DNA from: an uncultured Rhizobiaceae bacterium
GTDB taxonomy: Bacteria > Pseudomonadota > Alphaproteobacteria > Rhizobiales > Rhizobiaceae
Assembly (NCBI GenBank): GCA_951813045.1
Contig: CATOTF010000001.1
Location: forward strand, 186,001 to 250,000
DNA: 64,000 nucleotides
Reading direction: 5' to 3'
The notes under the pieces are model-generated. The model was not told where the DNA came from. It searched no databases and saw nothing but the letters and a program-made list of their open reading frames with translations. Of the stretch, positions 29,377-38,734 are shown one piece after another. Positions within the stretch are counted from its first letter, which is position 1. Each line of letters opens with the position of its first letter. A program made the position numbers and the translations under genes.

Positions 29377-30600
29377 ATGACGCAGCAGGCAGTGCCGATC
29401 TATCTAAACCGCAAAACACCCCCGCATGTTACAACCCTGGTCCTCATAGCGGGGACCGGTGCAATACCGATGAACATCTTTCTCGCGTCCCTGCCGGAGA
29501 TGGCAGTATTTTATGACCGCCCCTATTCGATCATGCAATTCACGCTTACCGGTTATCTTGCCTTGACAGGGTTGGCACAATTGATCATCGGCCCGATATC
29601 CGACCGTATTGGGCGACGACCCGTTGCGCTGGCGACACTGGTAATTTTTATCATCGCGTCGCTGGGGGCAGCACTTTCCCCGACGTTTGAAATCTTCATG
29701 GGGTTTCGCCTGATGCAGGCCGCCATTGTTTCGGGTTTTGTCATCTCACGGGCCACAGTGCGCGATATTGTGGCGCGGGAAAAAGCTGCCAGCATGTTGG
29801 GATATGTCGCCATGGGCATGGCGCTTGCCCCCATGATGGCGCCGCCTTTGGGCGGGTTTTTAGCAGATAATTTTGGCTGGCAATCCAATTTTTACGCCCT
29901 GTCTCTTATCGGGTGCTTTACCCTGATGATCGCATTTCTCGATCTGGGCGAAACTAACCTACATCGTTCGACCAGTTACACCGCACAATTTAAAACCTAT
30001 CCGCAATTGTTTAAATCGCGACGGTTCTGGGGCTACGCCCTGTTGCAGGTTTTTGCTGTTGGAACGTTCTTTGCCTTCCTGGGCGGCGCGCCTTTTGTGG
30101 GAGATAAGTTTTTCGACCTGTCCGCTTCGCAGGTCGGACTGTATCTGGCTTTAACACCCCTTGGTTATATGATCGGTGCGGGAATCTCAGGGCGATTTGC
30201 TGCGCGGATTGGCCTTTACCGAATGATCTTTATTGGTGCCTTGATAACGTTGCTTGGCATGTCGATGACGCTGGTTACCGCTTGGTTAGGGGTCTCTCAT
30301 CCATCCGGCTTTTTTGCTTTCACAATTGCCATTGGCTTGGGCAATGGATTTATCCTTCCATCCGCTAACGCCGGCATGCTGGATGTAAAACCGGAGCTTG
30401 CCGGTTCTGCAGCGGGTCTTGGCGGGTCGCTCATGACCTTTGGTGGGGCGAGCCTTTCCGCGCTAACCGGATTTTTACTGACGGAAGAAAGTGGCATCTA
30501 TCCGCTGATATATTGTATATTGGGCTCATCTTTCCTGTGCCTGCTGGCCGCGATCTATACGATACGGGTCGAAATGCAGATGCGTGGAAATCAGGCGTAG
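29377..30600 (+). CDS. Bcr/CflA-family MFS drug efflux transporter
   Basis: A 407-residue 12-helix transporter of the major facilitator superfamily. Motif A between helices 2 and 3 is clear (GPISDRIGRRPVALATL), as is motif C-like GYVAMGMALAPMMAPPLGG (minus its last part), typical of drug:H+ antiporters of the Bcr/CflA group. It exports toxic small molecules using the proton gradient. It begins 174 bases after the BlaI/M56 pair in the same direction, which could be its regulator. That gap shows no clear terminator. Confidence 0.85.
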   Translation: MTQQAVPIYLNRKTPPHVTTLVLIAGTGAIPMNIFLASLPEMAVFYDRPYSIMQFTLTGYLALTGLAQLIIGPISDRIGRRPVALATLVIFIIASLGAALSPTFEIFMGFRLMQAAIVSGFVISRATVRDIVAREKAASMLGYVAMGMALAPMMAPPLGGFLADNFGWQSNFYALSLIGCFTLMIAFLDLGETNLHRSTSYTAQFKTYPQLFKSRRFWGYALLQVFAVGTFFAFLGGAPFVGDKFFDLSASQVGLYLALTPLGYMIGAGISGRFAARIGLYRMIFIGALITLLGMSMTLVTAWLGVSHPSGFFAFTIAIGLGNGFILPSANAGMLDVKPELAGSAAGLGGSLMTFGGASLSALTGFLLTEESGIYPLIYCILGSSFLCLLAAIYTIRVEMQMRGNQA

Positions 30601-30607
30601 ATCAATT

Positions 30608-30955
30608 CTACTCGGAATGAATTTTTCGGCTGTCGCCGGGCGCCTGTTCACGGTCGGTCATTCCGTAATCGCGAATGACGCTGGCGACACGCAGGCGGTA
30701 ATCGGAAAACACCCCGCCCCTGCCTTTGGCCTGCGCACCCCGGTGGGCTGAAAGATTGCGCCATCTTTCGACAGCTGCTTCGTCCTCGAAAAGTGAGAGC
30801 GACAGAAGTTTCGACGGGTCGGTTATACTCTGGAAGCGCTCGTTGGAAATAAAACCCTCAACCTGTTCAAGCAGGGGTTTCATATCGGCGGCAATATCCA
30901 GATATTCGGTTTTTCGACCATCCGTTGGATGGAATTCAAAAATGACTGCAATCAT
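30608..30955 (-). CDS. Antibiotic biosynthesis monooxygenase (ABM) domain protein
   Basis: A 115-residue single ABM ferredoxin-like domain. The pattern FEFHPTDGRKTEYLDIAADM, then EGFISNERFQSI and LSLSLFEDEAAVERWRN is that of the family, which includes small quinol-forming monooxygenases and haem-degrading enzymes as well as proteins of unknown function. No haem-ligand motif was recognised. It ends 8 bases from the MFS gene end and is convergent with it. Confidence 0.8.
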   Translation of the reverse strand: MIAVIFEFHPTDGRKTEYLDIAADMKPLLEQVEGFISNERFQSITDPSKLLSLSLFEDEAAVERWRNLSAHRGAQAKGRGGVFSDYRLRVASVIRDYGMTDREQAPGDSRKIHSE

Positions 30956-31017
30956 GGAAATTCCCGTTCTTGATCAATCTTTCCACCAATTGTTCGCCTA
31001 ATCGTTGAGAAAAACAA

Positions 31018-32163
31018 TCAGATAATGACGTCTTCAAGCGATTTTGGGTGATCTGTGATGGGTTCATAACCGTCATCGGTGATAATGAAACTATCCCCCA
31101 CTTGTGCGCGGAAAGTCTGCGTCGAAACTGACCCGTCAACCGCCAGAACCATGCCCGGCTGCAGGAATGTCCTGTCGCCGGTCACAAGCTGGGGTGCTTC
31201 GAGAAAACTGAAACCCGTGGCGCGACCGCAGCGGAACGGATATTCGAACCCGGCCTCTTGTATGACTTGCGCATAGGTGGCGTGCACACTTTCCGCCGTC
31301 ACACCCGGGCGCAGGGCATCTAAAGCAGCTTTTTGGCTGGCGAGCGCAACTTCATAGGTTTTAATCTGGGTCTTGTCAGCAATATCGCCGATCCAGAATG
31401 TGCGGTCAAAACCGAGTTTAAACCGGTGAAAATTAGTCATCCCGCAAAAGCACAGAAAAACCGGTTCACCCGTTTTCATCATGCGGTTTGTCGCCCGGTG
31501 ATGGGTTTTGGTGATCGTCTCGCCGGACGCCATGATCTGAAGAAAATGAATGTGCGGCGACATATCAACGTCGGTATAATGGGCTGCAAGCAGTTCTGCG
31601 GCTTTTCTGGTCCCCGCCTGAGACGTTGCCAAAGCCACTTCGAATTCCGGAACACCATGACCAATGGCGCTACGGCCCGCAGCCATCATGGCATTGGCAA
31701 CTTCGCCCGCGTGACGGGCGATTTTCAACTCTTCTTCAGATTTAATCATGCGCATTGAAGCCAACACTGGCATTACCGAAGTCAGGTTTTCAGTGCCCAC
31801 AAGTTCATCAACATAGGCTCGCACAAGGGGCGGCATATGATCCGGCTCGATGCCAATACGACCGGCACCCTTAACGATGGACGGTATCTCCTCACGCCAT
31901 TCACCGCCCATGCCGTCATTCCAGGGGGCGATACGGTTAACACGGGCTGCGCTTTGCGCCGTATTAAGATCGATACTGGGTGTGATGAGCAATGTGCCCC
32001 CTTCACGAGGCACCACGAGAATTGTCGGGCGGCCAAACTCCATATGGAGATAATCGTAATACCCCGTTAGATAATAAATATTATCGTCATCGGTGATGAG
32101 CGCAACGTCGATGCCATCGTCCGTCAAGCGTTTCCGGAAGGCCCTTAGATTCTTCTCAAACAT
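31018..32163 (-). CDS. M24-family creatinase-like hydrolase lacking metal ligands
   Basis: A 381-residue protein with a creatinase N-terminal domain (about 1-140) and a C-terminal pita-bread fold. In metallo-aminopeptidases the ligands are two Asp, a His and two Glu. Here only Asp253 (GFDRT) is kept: the first Asp region reads FCGMTNFHRF, the ligand His is Arg314 (RCGRATG), the first Glu is Asp343 (LAVDGS) and the last is Gly356 (QVGDSF). Creatinase itself works without metal using a His, and HH at 221-222 is available. So it is more likely a creatinase or ectoine-hydrolase-like C-N hydrolase than a peptidase. Confidence 0.8.
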   Translation of the reverse strand: MFEKNLRAFRKRLTDDGIDVALITDDDNIYYLTGYYDYLHMEFGRPTILVVPREGGTLLITPSIDLNTAQSAARVNRIAPWNDGMGGEWREEIPSIVKGAGRIGIEPDHMPPLVRAYVDELVGTENLTSVMPVLASMRMIKSEEELKIARHAGEVANAMMAAGRSAIGHGVPEFEVALATSQAGTRKAAELLAAHYTDVDMSPHIHFLQIMASGETITKTHHRATNRMMKTGEPVFLCFCGMTNFHRFKLGFDRTFWIGDIADKTQIKTYEVALASQKAALDALRPGVTAESVHATYAQVIQEAGFEYPFRCGRATGFSFLEAPQLVTGDRTFLQPGMVLAVDGSVSTQTFRAQVGDSFIITDDGYEPITDHPKSLEDVII

Positions 32164-32267
32164 CCGCAGTTCTTTTGGCAGAAATGGTCACATGCAACTT
32201 ATTGCAATATTCCCGAACTCGGAGAATAGACAAAACCGACATGGTTTTCGTATTTTGCCAGCAGCCG

Positions 32268-33062
32268 TCAGCGTCGGTTTTTGGCCATCCAGCTGGCCCA
32301 TTCCTTTTTACTACCCTTAAAAGCGTTGATATCGACAGGGCCTTCAACGCCCGGAATATTACCAGTCCCCGTATATTGCCAGAAAACCCAGGGGCGTTTG
32401 CCGTAGATAAATTTCGGTTCGGCTTTTACCGAACGTAACCAATAATGATAGCCGGGCAGAGCCCCTCCGGAGAAGTTTTCTTCATAGAAATCCACCGTCG
32501 TATAGATAATCGGTTTTTGCCCGTAATGGGATTCAACCTTATCGAGCCAGCGCTTTAACCGGTTCACCACGACTGCACGTTTTGGCCGTTTGCGGCAGGT
32601 GGGTGATTCCGGGTTCCACTCCACGTCCAGAATAGGTGGCAGTGCTGAATCCGATTTCGGAACAGTGCGAATATAATTGGCCGCCTGTGCTTCCGGTGGG
32701 GCGCAGAAATAGTAGAAATGATAACCACTGCGGGGCATTTTAACCCGACCGGTATCACGCCAGAATTCATCAAACCGGCGGTCTTTATCGTCGCGGCCCT
32801 CTGTGGCTTTCATAAAGGCAAATGCGACGCCGTTGCGTTTAATCCGGGCCCAATCTATTGCCTTATTGTGCCGGGAGATATCGATGCCGTGGATGGGGAA
32901 TTCTTTGGGTTGCTTACCTTTAATTTTCACCGGGTCGAAATCACCAAATCGCAGATGATCAACGGTTTTGACCCGCAGGACCTCACTCACGGCAACGTCA
33001 GAACCGGTGCATGCTGATGTTAGGACAGTGAGAATTAGAATGGGAAGTAATTGAAGCTTCAT
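32268..33062 (-). CDS. GH25 lysozyme-like lipoprotein
   Basis: A 264-residue secreted muramidase. The start at 33062 has TTGGAG upstream; a hydrophobic signal ends in LTSAC, a probable lipobox (Cys 18 or so). The GH25 fold starts with HGIDISRHNKAIDWARIKRN, and the catalytic acidic residues lie in GIDIS and LDVEWNP. TEGRDDKDRRFDEFW and the C-terminal WVFWQYTGTG are also typical. It should cleave the MurNAc-GlcNAc bond of peptidoglycan from the outer or inner membrane face. It is a single gene. Confidence 0.87.
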   Translation of the reverse strand: MKLQLLPILILTVLTSACTGSDVAVSEVLRVKTVDHLRFGDFDPVKIKGKQPKEFPIHGIDISRHNKAIDWARIKRNGVAFAFMKATEGRDDKDRRFDEFWRDTGRVKMPRSGYHFYYFCAPPEAQAANYIRTVPKSDSALPPILDVEWNPESPTCRKRPKRAVVVNRLKRWLDKVESHYGQKPIIYTTVDFYEENFSGGALPGYHYWLRSVKAEPKFIYGKRPWVFWQYTGTGNIPGVEGPVDINAFKGSKKEWASWMAKNRR

Positions 33063-33219
33063 GGCGGTCTCCAACTGTAATTTTCGCGCACCACTGCTGA
33101 TCGTGCGCTTTTCAACAGGTGTTCAGTTAACTGTCATTTGTTGAAGCGGGGATTGGTTAATGAAGCCTTAATTCTACACCGGATGGTTGATCACTTTATG
33201 GCCGACATCGTTTTAGTGT

Positions 33220-33987
33220 TTATCCAATGGGTGGTAGGCCCACGTGCTTGCGGCCTTCATCGGTTTTCAAAGAAAAATCCGTCCCGCGATAAATATCCGC
33301 TTCCGCTGTACAGAGCCAGCAGATTGTTTTGCCTACCCACACGGCGGGAATATGAACAGATGGATCAAGTTGACTGACGGGATTAATGCCAGATGCCTTA
33401 ATTTGCACCTGCATCTCAGTGGCAACGGTTCCAGGTGAAAGGCCAATCATGCGGATATTATTTTCTGCCTCTTCCTTATGCACACATTTGGTGAGTGAAA
33501 GGACAGCGGCTTTTGTGGAACAATAGGCACTCCAACCTTCTAACGCTCCGGTCGCGGCGCCGGATGATATATTGATGATTGTGCCGCCGCCATTACGCTT
33601 CATATGGGGTAGGGCGAAACGAATGCCGTAATAGACGCCCTTTAAGTTCACATCAACGGTTTCCCCCCAATCAATAGGGTCGGAATCTTCTATCCTGTCT
33701 ATGGGATCAATGAGGCCAGCATTGTTAACCAACAGGTCTATAGAGCCGAAATTATCGACACAGGCTTCTATTGCACCTTTCACATCTTCAATGTTGGATA
33801 CATCTCCGCAGAAATAGGCAGCTTCACCGCCCGCCTGTTCGATTTCTGAAACAAGGATTTGCAACTTGTCCTGCGATCGGGCCATCAACATGACGGCAAC
33901 ACCATGTGACGCCAATTCCCGTGCCCCGGCGGCACCAATACCCGCTGATGCCCCGGTGATAAGAGCAGATTTTTGAAAAAGCTTCAT
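33220..33987 (-). CDS. Short-chain dehydrogenase/reductase
   Basis: A 255-residue classical SDR. The cofactor motif is TGASAGIGAAGA (about residues 11-22), NNAGLI follows beta-4, and the catalytic Ser, Tyr and Lys are in IINISSGAA and YCSTKAA. It oxidises or reduces an alcohol/ketone with NAD(P). It starts 11 bases after the thiolase gene on the same strand, so the two are probably one operon; the wording is not that of acetoacetyl-CoA reductase PhaB, so polyhydroxybutyrate synthesis cannot be assumed. Confidence 0.85.
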   Translation of the reverse strand: MKLFQKSALITGASAGIGAAGARELASHGVAVMLMARSQDKLQILVSEIEQAGGEAAYFCGDVSNIEDVKGAIEACVDNFGSIDLLVNNAGLIDPIDRIEDSDPIDWGETVDVNLKGVYYGIRFALPHMKRNGGGTIINISSGAATGALEGWSAYCSTKAAVLSLTKCVHKEEAENNIRMIGLSPGTVATEMQVQIKASGINPVSQLDPSVHIPAVWVGKTICWLCTAEADIYRGTDFSLKTDEGRKHVGLPPIG

Positions 33988-33997
33988 GATCTACCCC

Positions 33998-35200
33998 CTA
34001 TCGCTCAACACAGAGCGCAACGCCCATACCACCGCCGATACAAAGGGTTGCCAGGCCTTTATTGGCATCACGTGCCACCATTTCATGGAGAAGTGTTGTT
34101 AGAATTCTGGCACCCGATGCGCCAATTGGGTGACCGATGGCAATGGCACCGCCGTTGACATTCACCTTGTCCGTATCCCAACCCATTTCCTTGTTCACGG
34201 CGCAGGCTTGCGCGGCAAAGGCCTCATTTGCCTCGATGAGATCGAGATCGCTTGCTTTCCAGCCCGCTTTTGCAAGTGCCTTTTGCGACGCTGGAATCGG
34301 CCCTGTTCCCATGATCGACGGATCAACACCAGCGGTTGAGCGCGAAGCGATGCGGGCCATCGGAGTTAAGCCCCGTTTATTGGCCTCGCTTTCGCGCATT
34401 AATACCAGGGTTGCAGCTCCGTCATTGATGCCGGATGCATTTGCCGCTGTCACCGTACCTTCCTTGTCGAAAGCCGGGCGTAATTTCGCCATGGATTCCT
34501 GCGTCGCCCCGTGACGAGTATATTCATCGCTATGTACTACGGTATCGCCCTTGCGCGATTTGACTGTGACCGCTGCAATTTGAGATTGGAACCTGCCGGC
34601 AACCTGCGCCGCTTCCGCTTTATTTTGGGAAGCTACCGCAAATGCATCCTGATCATCACGGGTAATTTGAAATTTTTCGGCAACATTTTCGGCTGTGACA
34701 CCCATGTGGTAGCCGTTGAACGCGTCCCACAGGCCGTCGCGGATCATGGTGTCGATCATCTGAAAATCGCCCATGCGCTTGCCGTCGCGCAAATGCTGAC
34801 AGTGGGGTGAAAGCGACATGCTTTCCTGCCCTCCGGCAACAACAATGTCTGCATCCCCGCCCTCAATCTGCTGCATGGCGATTGCGACAGCGCGTAACCC
34901 CGATCCACAGACCTGATTGATACCCCAGGCGGACGCTTCTTTGGGGATTCCCGCTGCAATTGAGGCCTGTCTGGCAGGGTTTTGCCCCTGTCCGGCGGTC
35001 AATACCTGCCCCAAAATAACCTCATCGACCTCCGCGGCCTCGACCTTGGCTTCATGGAGAGCAGATTCAATCGCTATACGGCCAAGTTCGTGGGCGGGCA
35101 CAGAAGAAAAACTGCCACCAAACGAACCAACCGGGGTGCGCATGGCGGAAACAATGACGATTCCATCGCTGGACGATGAGTGTGAAGTGACTTTTTGCAT
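33998..35200 (-). CDS. Acetyl-CoA acetyltransferase (thiolase)
   Basis: A 400-residue biosynthetic-type thiolase II. The acyl-binding Cys98 is in [11 protein letters not shown], the catalytic His in [16 protein letters not shown] and the second Cys387 in [10 protein letters not shown]. It condenses two acetyl-CoA to acetoacetyl-CoA or runs the reverse reaction in the cytoplasm. It is the first gene of a two-gene operon with the SDR. It could be called phaA or atoB; the sequence alone does not decide. Confidence 0.92.
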   Translation of the reverse strand: MQKVTSHSSSSDGIVIVSAMRTPVGSFGGSFSSVPAHELGRIAIESALHEAKVEAAEVDEVILGQVLTAGQGQNPARQASIAAGIPKEASAWGINQVCGSGLRAVAIAMQQIEGGDADIVVAGGQESMSLSPHCQHLRDGKRMGDFQMIDTMIRDGLWDAFNGYHMGVTAENVAEKFQITRDDQDAFAVASQNKAEAAQVAGRFQSQIAAVTVKSRKGDTVVHSDEYTRHGATQESMAKLRPAFDKEGTVTAANASGINDGAATLVLMRESEANKRGLTPMARIASRSTAGVDPSIMGTGPIPASQKALAKAGWKASDLDLIEANEAFAAQACAVNKEMGWDTDKVNVNGGAIAIGHPIGASGARILTTLLHEMVARDANKGLATLCIGGGMGVALCVER

Positions 35201-35359
35201 AGGGAAATCGAGGCCAGTAATTTAATAAGGGATGTCGGATTGAGAACTATCACATAAATCGGCGGGGCACATACAACACAATTTTCTGTAAATGTGTGCA
35301 ATAACGCACTTGTTAAACATCAATGGTGGTCTATCGTTTTATTTGAGACGCCATGCGTG

Positions 35360-38149
35360 ATGGCCAAGGGGAAAATATTGCCGGAAAAGGACACATTTGA
35401 GGCTGCCAACAGGCCCTTGGATAATAATCTCTTGCGCTATGTATGGCGGCATACAAAAGCCGAACAGATTTGGATTCTGTTCGTCATTATTGCCTCAATG
35501 CCCACCTATTTTCTCGTGCTCGACCTTCCAGTTCGGATCATCAACGAACCTATTCAGGGTGAAGGATTTGAGGAAGCGGACGCCACACGACAATTCATGG
35601 ACCTCACCCTGTCCGTGCCGGATTGGCTGGGTGGGTTTTCACTGGAAATATTTGCCGGATTCGAATTGTCGAGATGGCCATATCTGATAGCTCTTTCAAG
35701 CTGGTTCCTCGTTCTTGTGTGTATTAACGGGCTCTTCAAGTTCTACATCAACACTTATAAAGGGCGGCTCGGTGAGCGCATGTTGCGTCGCATGCGTTAT
35801 CAGTTGGCCGACCGTGTATTGCGGTTCCCCATTCATCATTTCAAAAGGGTGAAGGGCTCCGAAGTTGCCTCTATGGTCAAGGATGAAGTGGAGCCCTTTG
35901 GCGAATTTATCGGCGATGCGTTTGTACAACCGGTTTATCTCGGCGGCCAGGCGCTTGTGGCGTTCGTGTTTATCCTTAACCAAAGCTTTTGGCTTGGCAT
36001 GATTGCGGTCGCGATCATCGCTGTTCAAGTCACGCTTATTCCCCACTTGCGCAAGCGCGTATTGGTGCTTGGACGCATGCGCCAGTTAACAGCCAGGCTT
36101 TTGTCCGGTCGAATTGGGGAGATTGTCGACGGGATAACCGCAGTTCATGTCAACGACACGTCGAATTATGAAAGGGCTGAGCTATCCAGCCGCCTCGGAA
36201 AAATATTTTTTATCCGTTATGAACTTTACCAAAGAAAGTTCTTCATCAAGTTTTTGAACAACTTTCTGGCGCAACTGACACCCTTTTTGTTTTATGTTGT
36301 GGGCGGGTATTTTGCCATTCGCGGTACACTTAATGTTGGGCAATTGCTGGGGGTCATCAATGCTTATAAAGATCTGCCTACCCCGATTAATGGTTTGATT
36401 TTATGGGATCAAAAACGGGTCGATATCAACATCAAGTACGCGCAGATTGTTGAACAATTCAACATCAAAGGAATGAGTGACGCCGAAATGCAGGCGCCCA
36501 GCACTGAGCCGGTGCCACCCATTACCGGAGACATCACCGTCAGCAATCTCAACGTGGTTGATGAGAGCGGTTCAACACTCGTTGAAGATGCTGATTTCAC
36601 ATTGCCGATCAATGGCATTACCGCGGCGATTGGCCCACTTGGTTCCGGTGCAGGGGCCATGGCGAATACTCTGGCTGGACTACAGGAGCCGACATCGGGG
36701 CGTATAAAACTGAACGACTCGCAGCTTGCTGATCTGCCACAATCAATACGCGGTCGACGTTTTGGTTATGCAGGTAGTGAATCTTATCTTCCCCAATCCA
36801 CCATCATCAACACACTGTTGTATGTGAACAAACACGCCCCGCTCGTCACCCTCGACCCGAACGAGTTGGGGGTAAATATTCATCCTAAAACGGAGACGGA
36901 AGCAAAAGCGTCTGGCAATACACTTCTCGATTATTATGCGGACTGGGTCGATTATGACGCGATGGGAATCTCTGGCCCAGAAGGTGTATATTCGAAAGTT
37001 CGCGACGCGCTTGAGTTGGTGGAATTGGACGAAACGATTTATGAACTGGCCATGCGTCAGATGTTAAGCCCCAAGGAAACACCGGAGCTTTGCCAGACGC
37101 TGATCGATATTCGCCAGGAATTTCACCAGCGAATTGACGGTTCCCCTCTTTCAGAAATGGTCGAGATTTGGGATCGCACCACCTATAATGAACATGCGAC
37201 AATTGCGGAAAACCTGCTGTTTGGTACCGTTGAAGAAGATGCGGATTTCACCGCTGATCACCTGTTGGATAATGATCATCTGCGTACAGTTCTTCAATCT
37301 ACCAAACTGGATCGTGATATGTTCGATATGGGGGTTGAACTGGCTGAGACTGCGATTGAATTATTTGCCGATTTGTCGCCAGACAACCCATTTTTTGAGC
37401 AGCTGAACTTCATGACACCGGAACAGCTTGAAGAATACCCACCGATTTTGGGTCGGGCGAAGCAGCTTGGTTTTGACGGTGTTGATGAAACTGACCGCCG
37501 CATGCTGTTACAATTACCCTTTGGCTATGTGGAACGCCGTAACCGGCTTCGTCTGTTGGATGAGGAATTACAGGAGCGAATTTTACAGGCGCGAAAAGTA
37601 TTCCATGATACGCTCCCCCAGACCATGCAGGGGCAAATCAGCGAGTATGATTTAAATTCTTATAACCCGCTTAATGCAGTCCGTGACAATATTCTGTTTG
37701 GAAAAATTGCTTACGGCCTGTCCAACGCCACTGAAGAGGTTCAGGAGACAATTCGAGAATTGTTAATCGAAAAAGGATTGGAAGATGACATCTTCAATGT
37801 CGGATTACAATTTGATATTGGTACAGGTGGCAAGCGTCTATCGGAAAATCAGCGCCAGCGCCTCATTGTTGCAAGAGTGCTTACCAAAGGAAGTGACATG
37901 GTTATCTTTAACCGTGCAATTAACACGCTTGATGCACGTTCACAGGAACGGATAATCAGCAAGGTTCTTGAACGGGCAAGAGGTAAAAACGGATCAAAAC
38001 CTTTTGGGTTATTATGGGTGCTGACGACACCCAGTCTGGCTGAGAAATTTGATGAAGTTATGGTTTTTGATCGACAGCGACTCTCGCAAATGGGATCACC
38101 GGATATACTTAAAAACGAAAATTCAACATACGTCGCTTTAGTAGCGTAA
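35360..38149 (+). CDS. Degenerate ABC-exporter-like membrane protein with expanded nucleotide domain
   Basis: A 929-residue protein. The N-terminal third is an ABC exporter transmembrane domain (hydrophobic segments and LRRMRYQLADRVLRFPIHHF before an intracellular helix). The nucleotide domain has lost its chemistry: Walker A is GPLGSGAGAM (from 425, Lys replaced by Ala431), the Walker B acidic pair is Asn851-Arg852 (MVIFNRA), the switch His region is LTTPS and the signature is LSENQ (827-831). Walker A and signature lie about 400 residues apart rather than 100, and a motif like TIAENLLFG recurs at about 481, 615 and 774. It is unlikely to hydrolyse ATP. Start uncertain; a GTG at 35294 is possible. 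First gene of the cyclic-nucleotide cluster. Confidence 0.8.
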   Translation: MAKGKILPEKDTFEAANRPLDNNLLRYVWRHTKAEQIWILFVIIASMPTYFLVLDLPVRIINEPIQGEGFEEADATRQFMDLTLSVPDWLGGFSLEIFAGFELSRWPYLIALSSWFLVLVCINGLFKFYINTYKGRLGERMLRRMRYQLADRVLRFPIHHFKRVKGSEVASMVKDEVEPFGEFIGDAFVQPVYLGGQALVAFVFILNQSFWLGMIAVAIIAVQVTLIPHLRKRVLVLGRMRQLTARLLSGRIGEIVDGITAVHVNDTSNYERAELSSRLGKIFFIRYELYQRKFFIKFLNNFLAQLTPFLFYVVGGYFAIRGTLNVGQLLGVINAYKDLPTPINGLILWDQKRVDINIKYAQIVEQFNIKGMSDAEMQAPSTEPVPPITGDITVSNLNVVDESGSTLVEDADFTLPINGITAAIGPLGSGAGAMANTLAGLQEPTSGRIKLNDSQLADLPQSIRGRRFGYAGSESYLPQSTIINTLLYVNKHAPLVTLDPNELGVNIHPKTETEAKASGNTLLDYYADWVDYDAMGISGPEGVYSKVRDALELVELDETIYELAMRQMLSPKETPELCQTLIDIRQEFHQRIDGSPLSEMVEIWDRTTYNEHATIAENLLFGTVEEDADFTADHLLDNDHLRTVLQSTKLDRDMFDMGVELAETAIELFADLSPDNPFFEQLNFMTPEQLEEYPPILGRAKQLGFDGVDETDRRMLLQLPFGYVERRNRLRLLDEELQERILQARKVFHDTLPQTMQGQISEYDLNSYNPLNAVRDNILFGKIAYGLSNATEEVQETIRELLIEKGLEDDIFNVGLQFDIGTGGKRLSENQRQRLIVARVLTKGSDMVIFNRAINTLDARSQERIISKVLERARGKNGSKPFGLLWVLTTPSLAEKFDEVMVFDRQRLSQMGSPDILKNENSTYVALVA

Positions 38150-38185
38150 ATGTTTACCTGAAAATCAGGGACAAGGAGAAAACAG

Positions 38186-38662
38186 ATGAGCAAATTGAAG
38201 GATGAAGTTGATCTATTGCGATCAATTCCTATGCTCGCAAATATGCCGGCCAACAAGCTTAAGCTTCTCGCCTTCGCTTCGGACCGTGTTTCATATCCAG
38301 AGGGTGCGATGCTATTTGAACAGGGCGACGAGGCGGATGCCGCATATATTGTCATCAGCGGTAGTGCAGACGTTCTTGTATCCAGCGATGGAGAAGCAAA
38401 ACCCAACAAAGTTGCAGAACTCGGCCCCAATTCATTTGTCGGAGATATGGCAATATTATGCGATATCCCGCGAACCGCTGGTATTCAGGCAAATTCTCAG
38501 TTGGATACCCTGCGCATCCGTAAGGAACACATGATGGATATGGTCAAGGAGAGCCCGACCCTTGCCATGGCGGTGTTACGGGAACTCGTTCAGCGGCTGG
38601 CTAAAACCACTCAGGATCTCTCCCAGGCGCGTGAAGAGGTTTCCAGCTTAAAGGCCTCATAA
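38186..38662 (+). CDS. Cyclic nucleotide-binding domain protein
   Basis: A 158-residue protein consisting of one cNMP-binding (Crp/PKA regulatory) domain with no DNA-binding helix-turn-helix. The phosphate-binding cassette reads FVGDMAILCDIPRTAGIQAN: Arg of PRTA is kept, and Asp replaces the usual Glu of FGE. The C-terminal helix (VQRLAKTTQDLSQAREEVS) may be a coiled coil. It would act as a cAMP/cGMP-responsive subunit for another protein, plausibly the degenerate ABC protein encoded 36 bases upstream. The partner is inferred from position only. Confidence 0.88.
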   Translation: MSKLKDEVDLLRSIPMLANMPANKLKLLAFASDRVSYPEGAMLFEQGDEADAAYIVISGSADVLVSSDGEAKPNKVAELGPNSFVGDMAILCDIPRTAGIQANSQLDTLRIRKEHMMDMVKESPTLAMAVLRELVQRLAKTTQDLSQAREEVSSLKAS

Positions 38663-38734
38663 TGAATATACTTCGTTTTTCTCCAACGAACGGACCATCG
38701 TTGAAACCTCTTTCACCAAGTATCGGCTCAAACA

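Noticed and set aside
33220-35200. phaAB polyhydroxybutyrate operon
   Set aside because: The thiolase fits, but the SDR does not show the wording of PhaB and no phaC or phaR is nearby.
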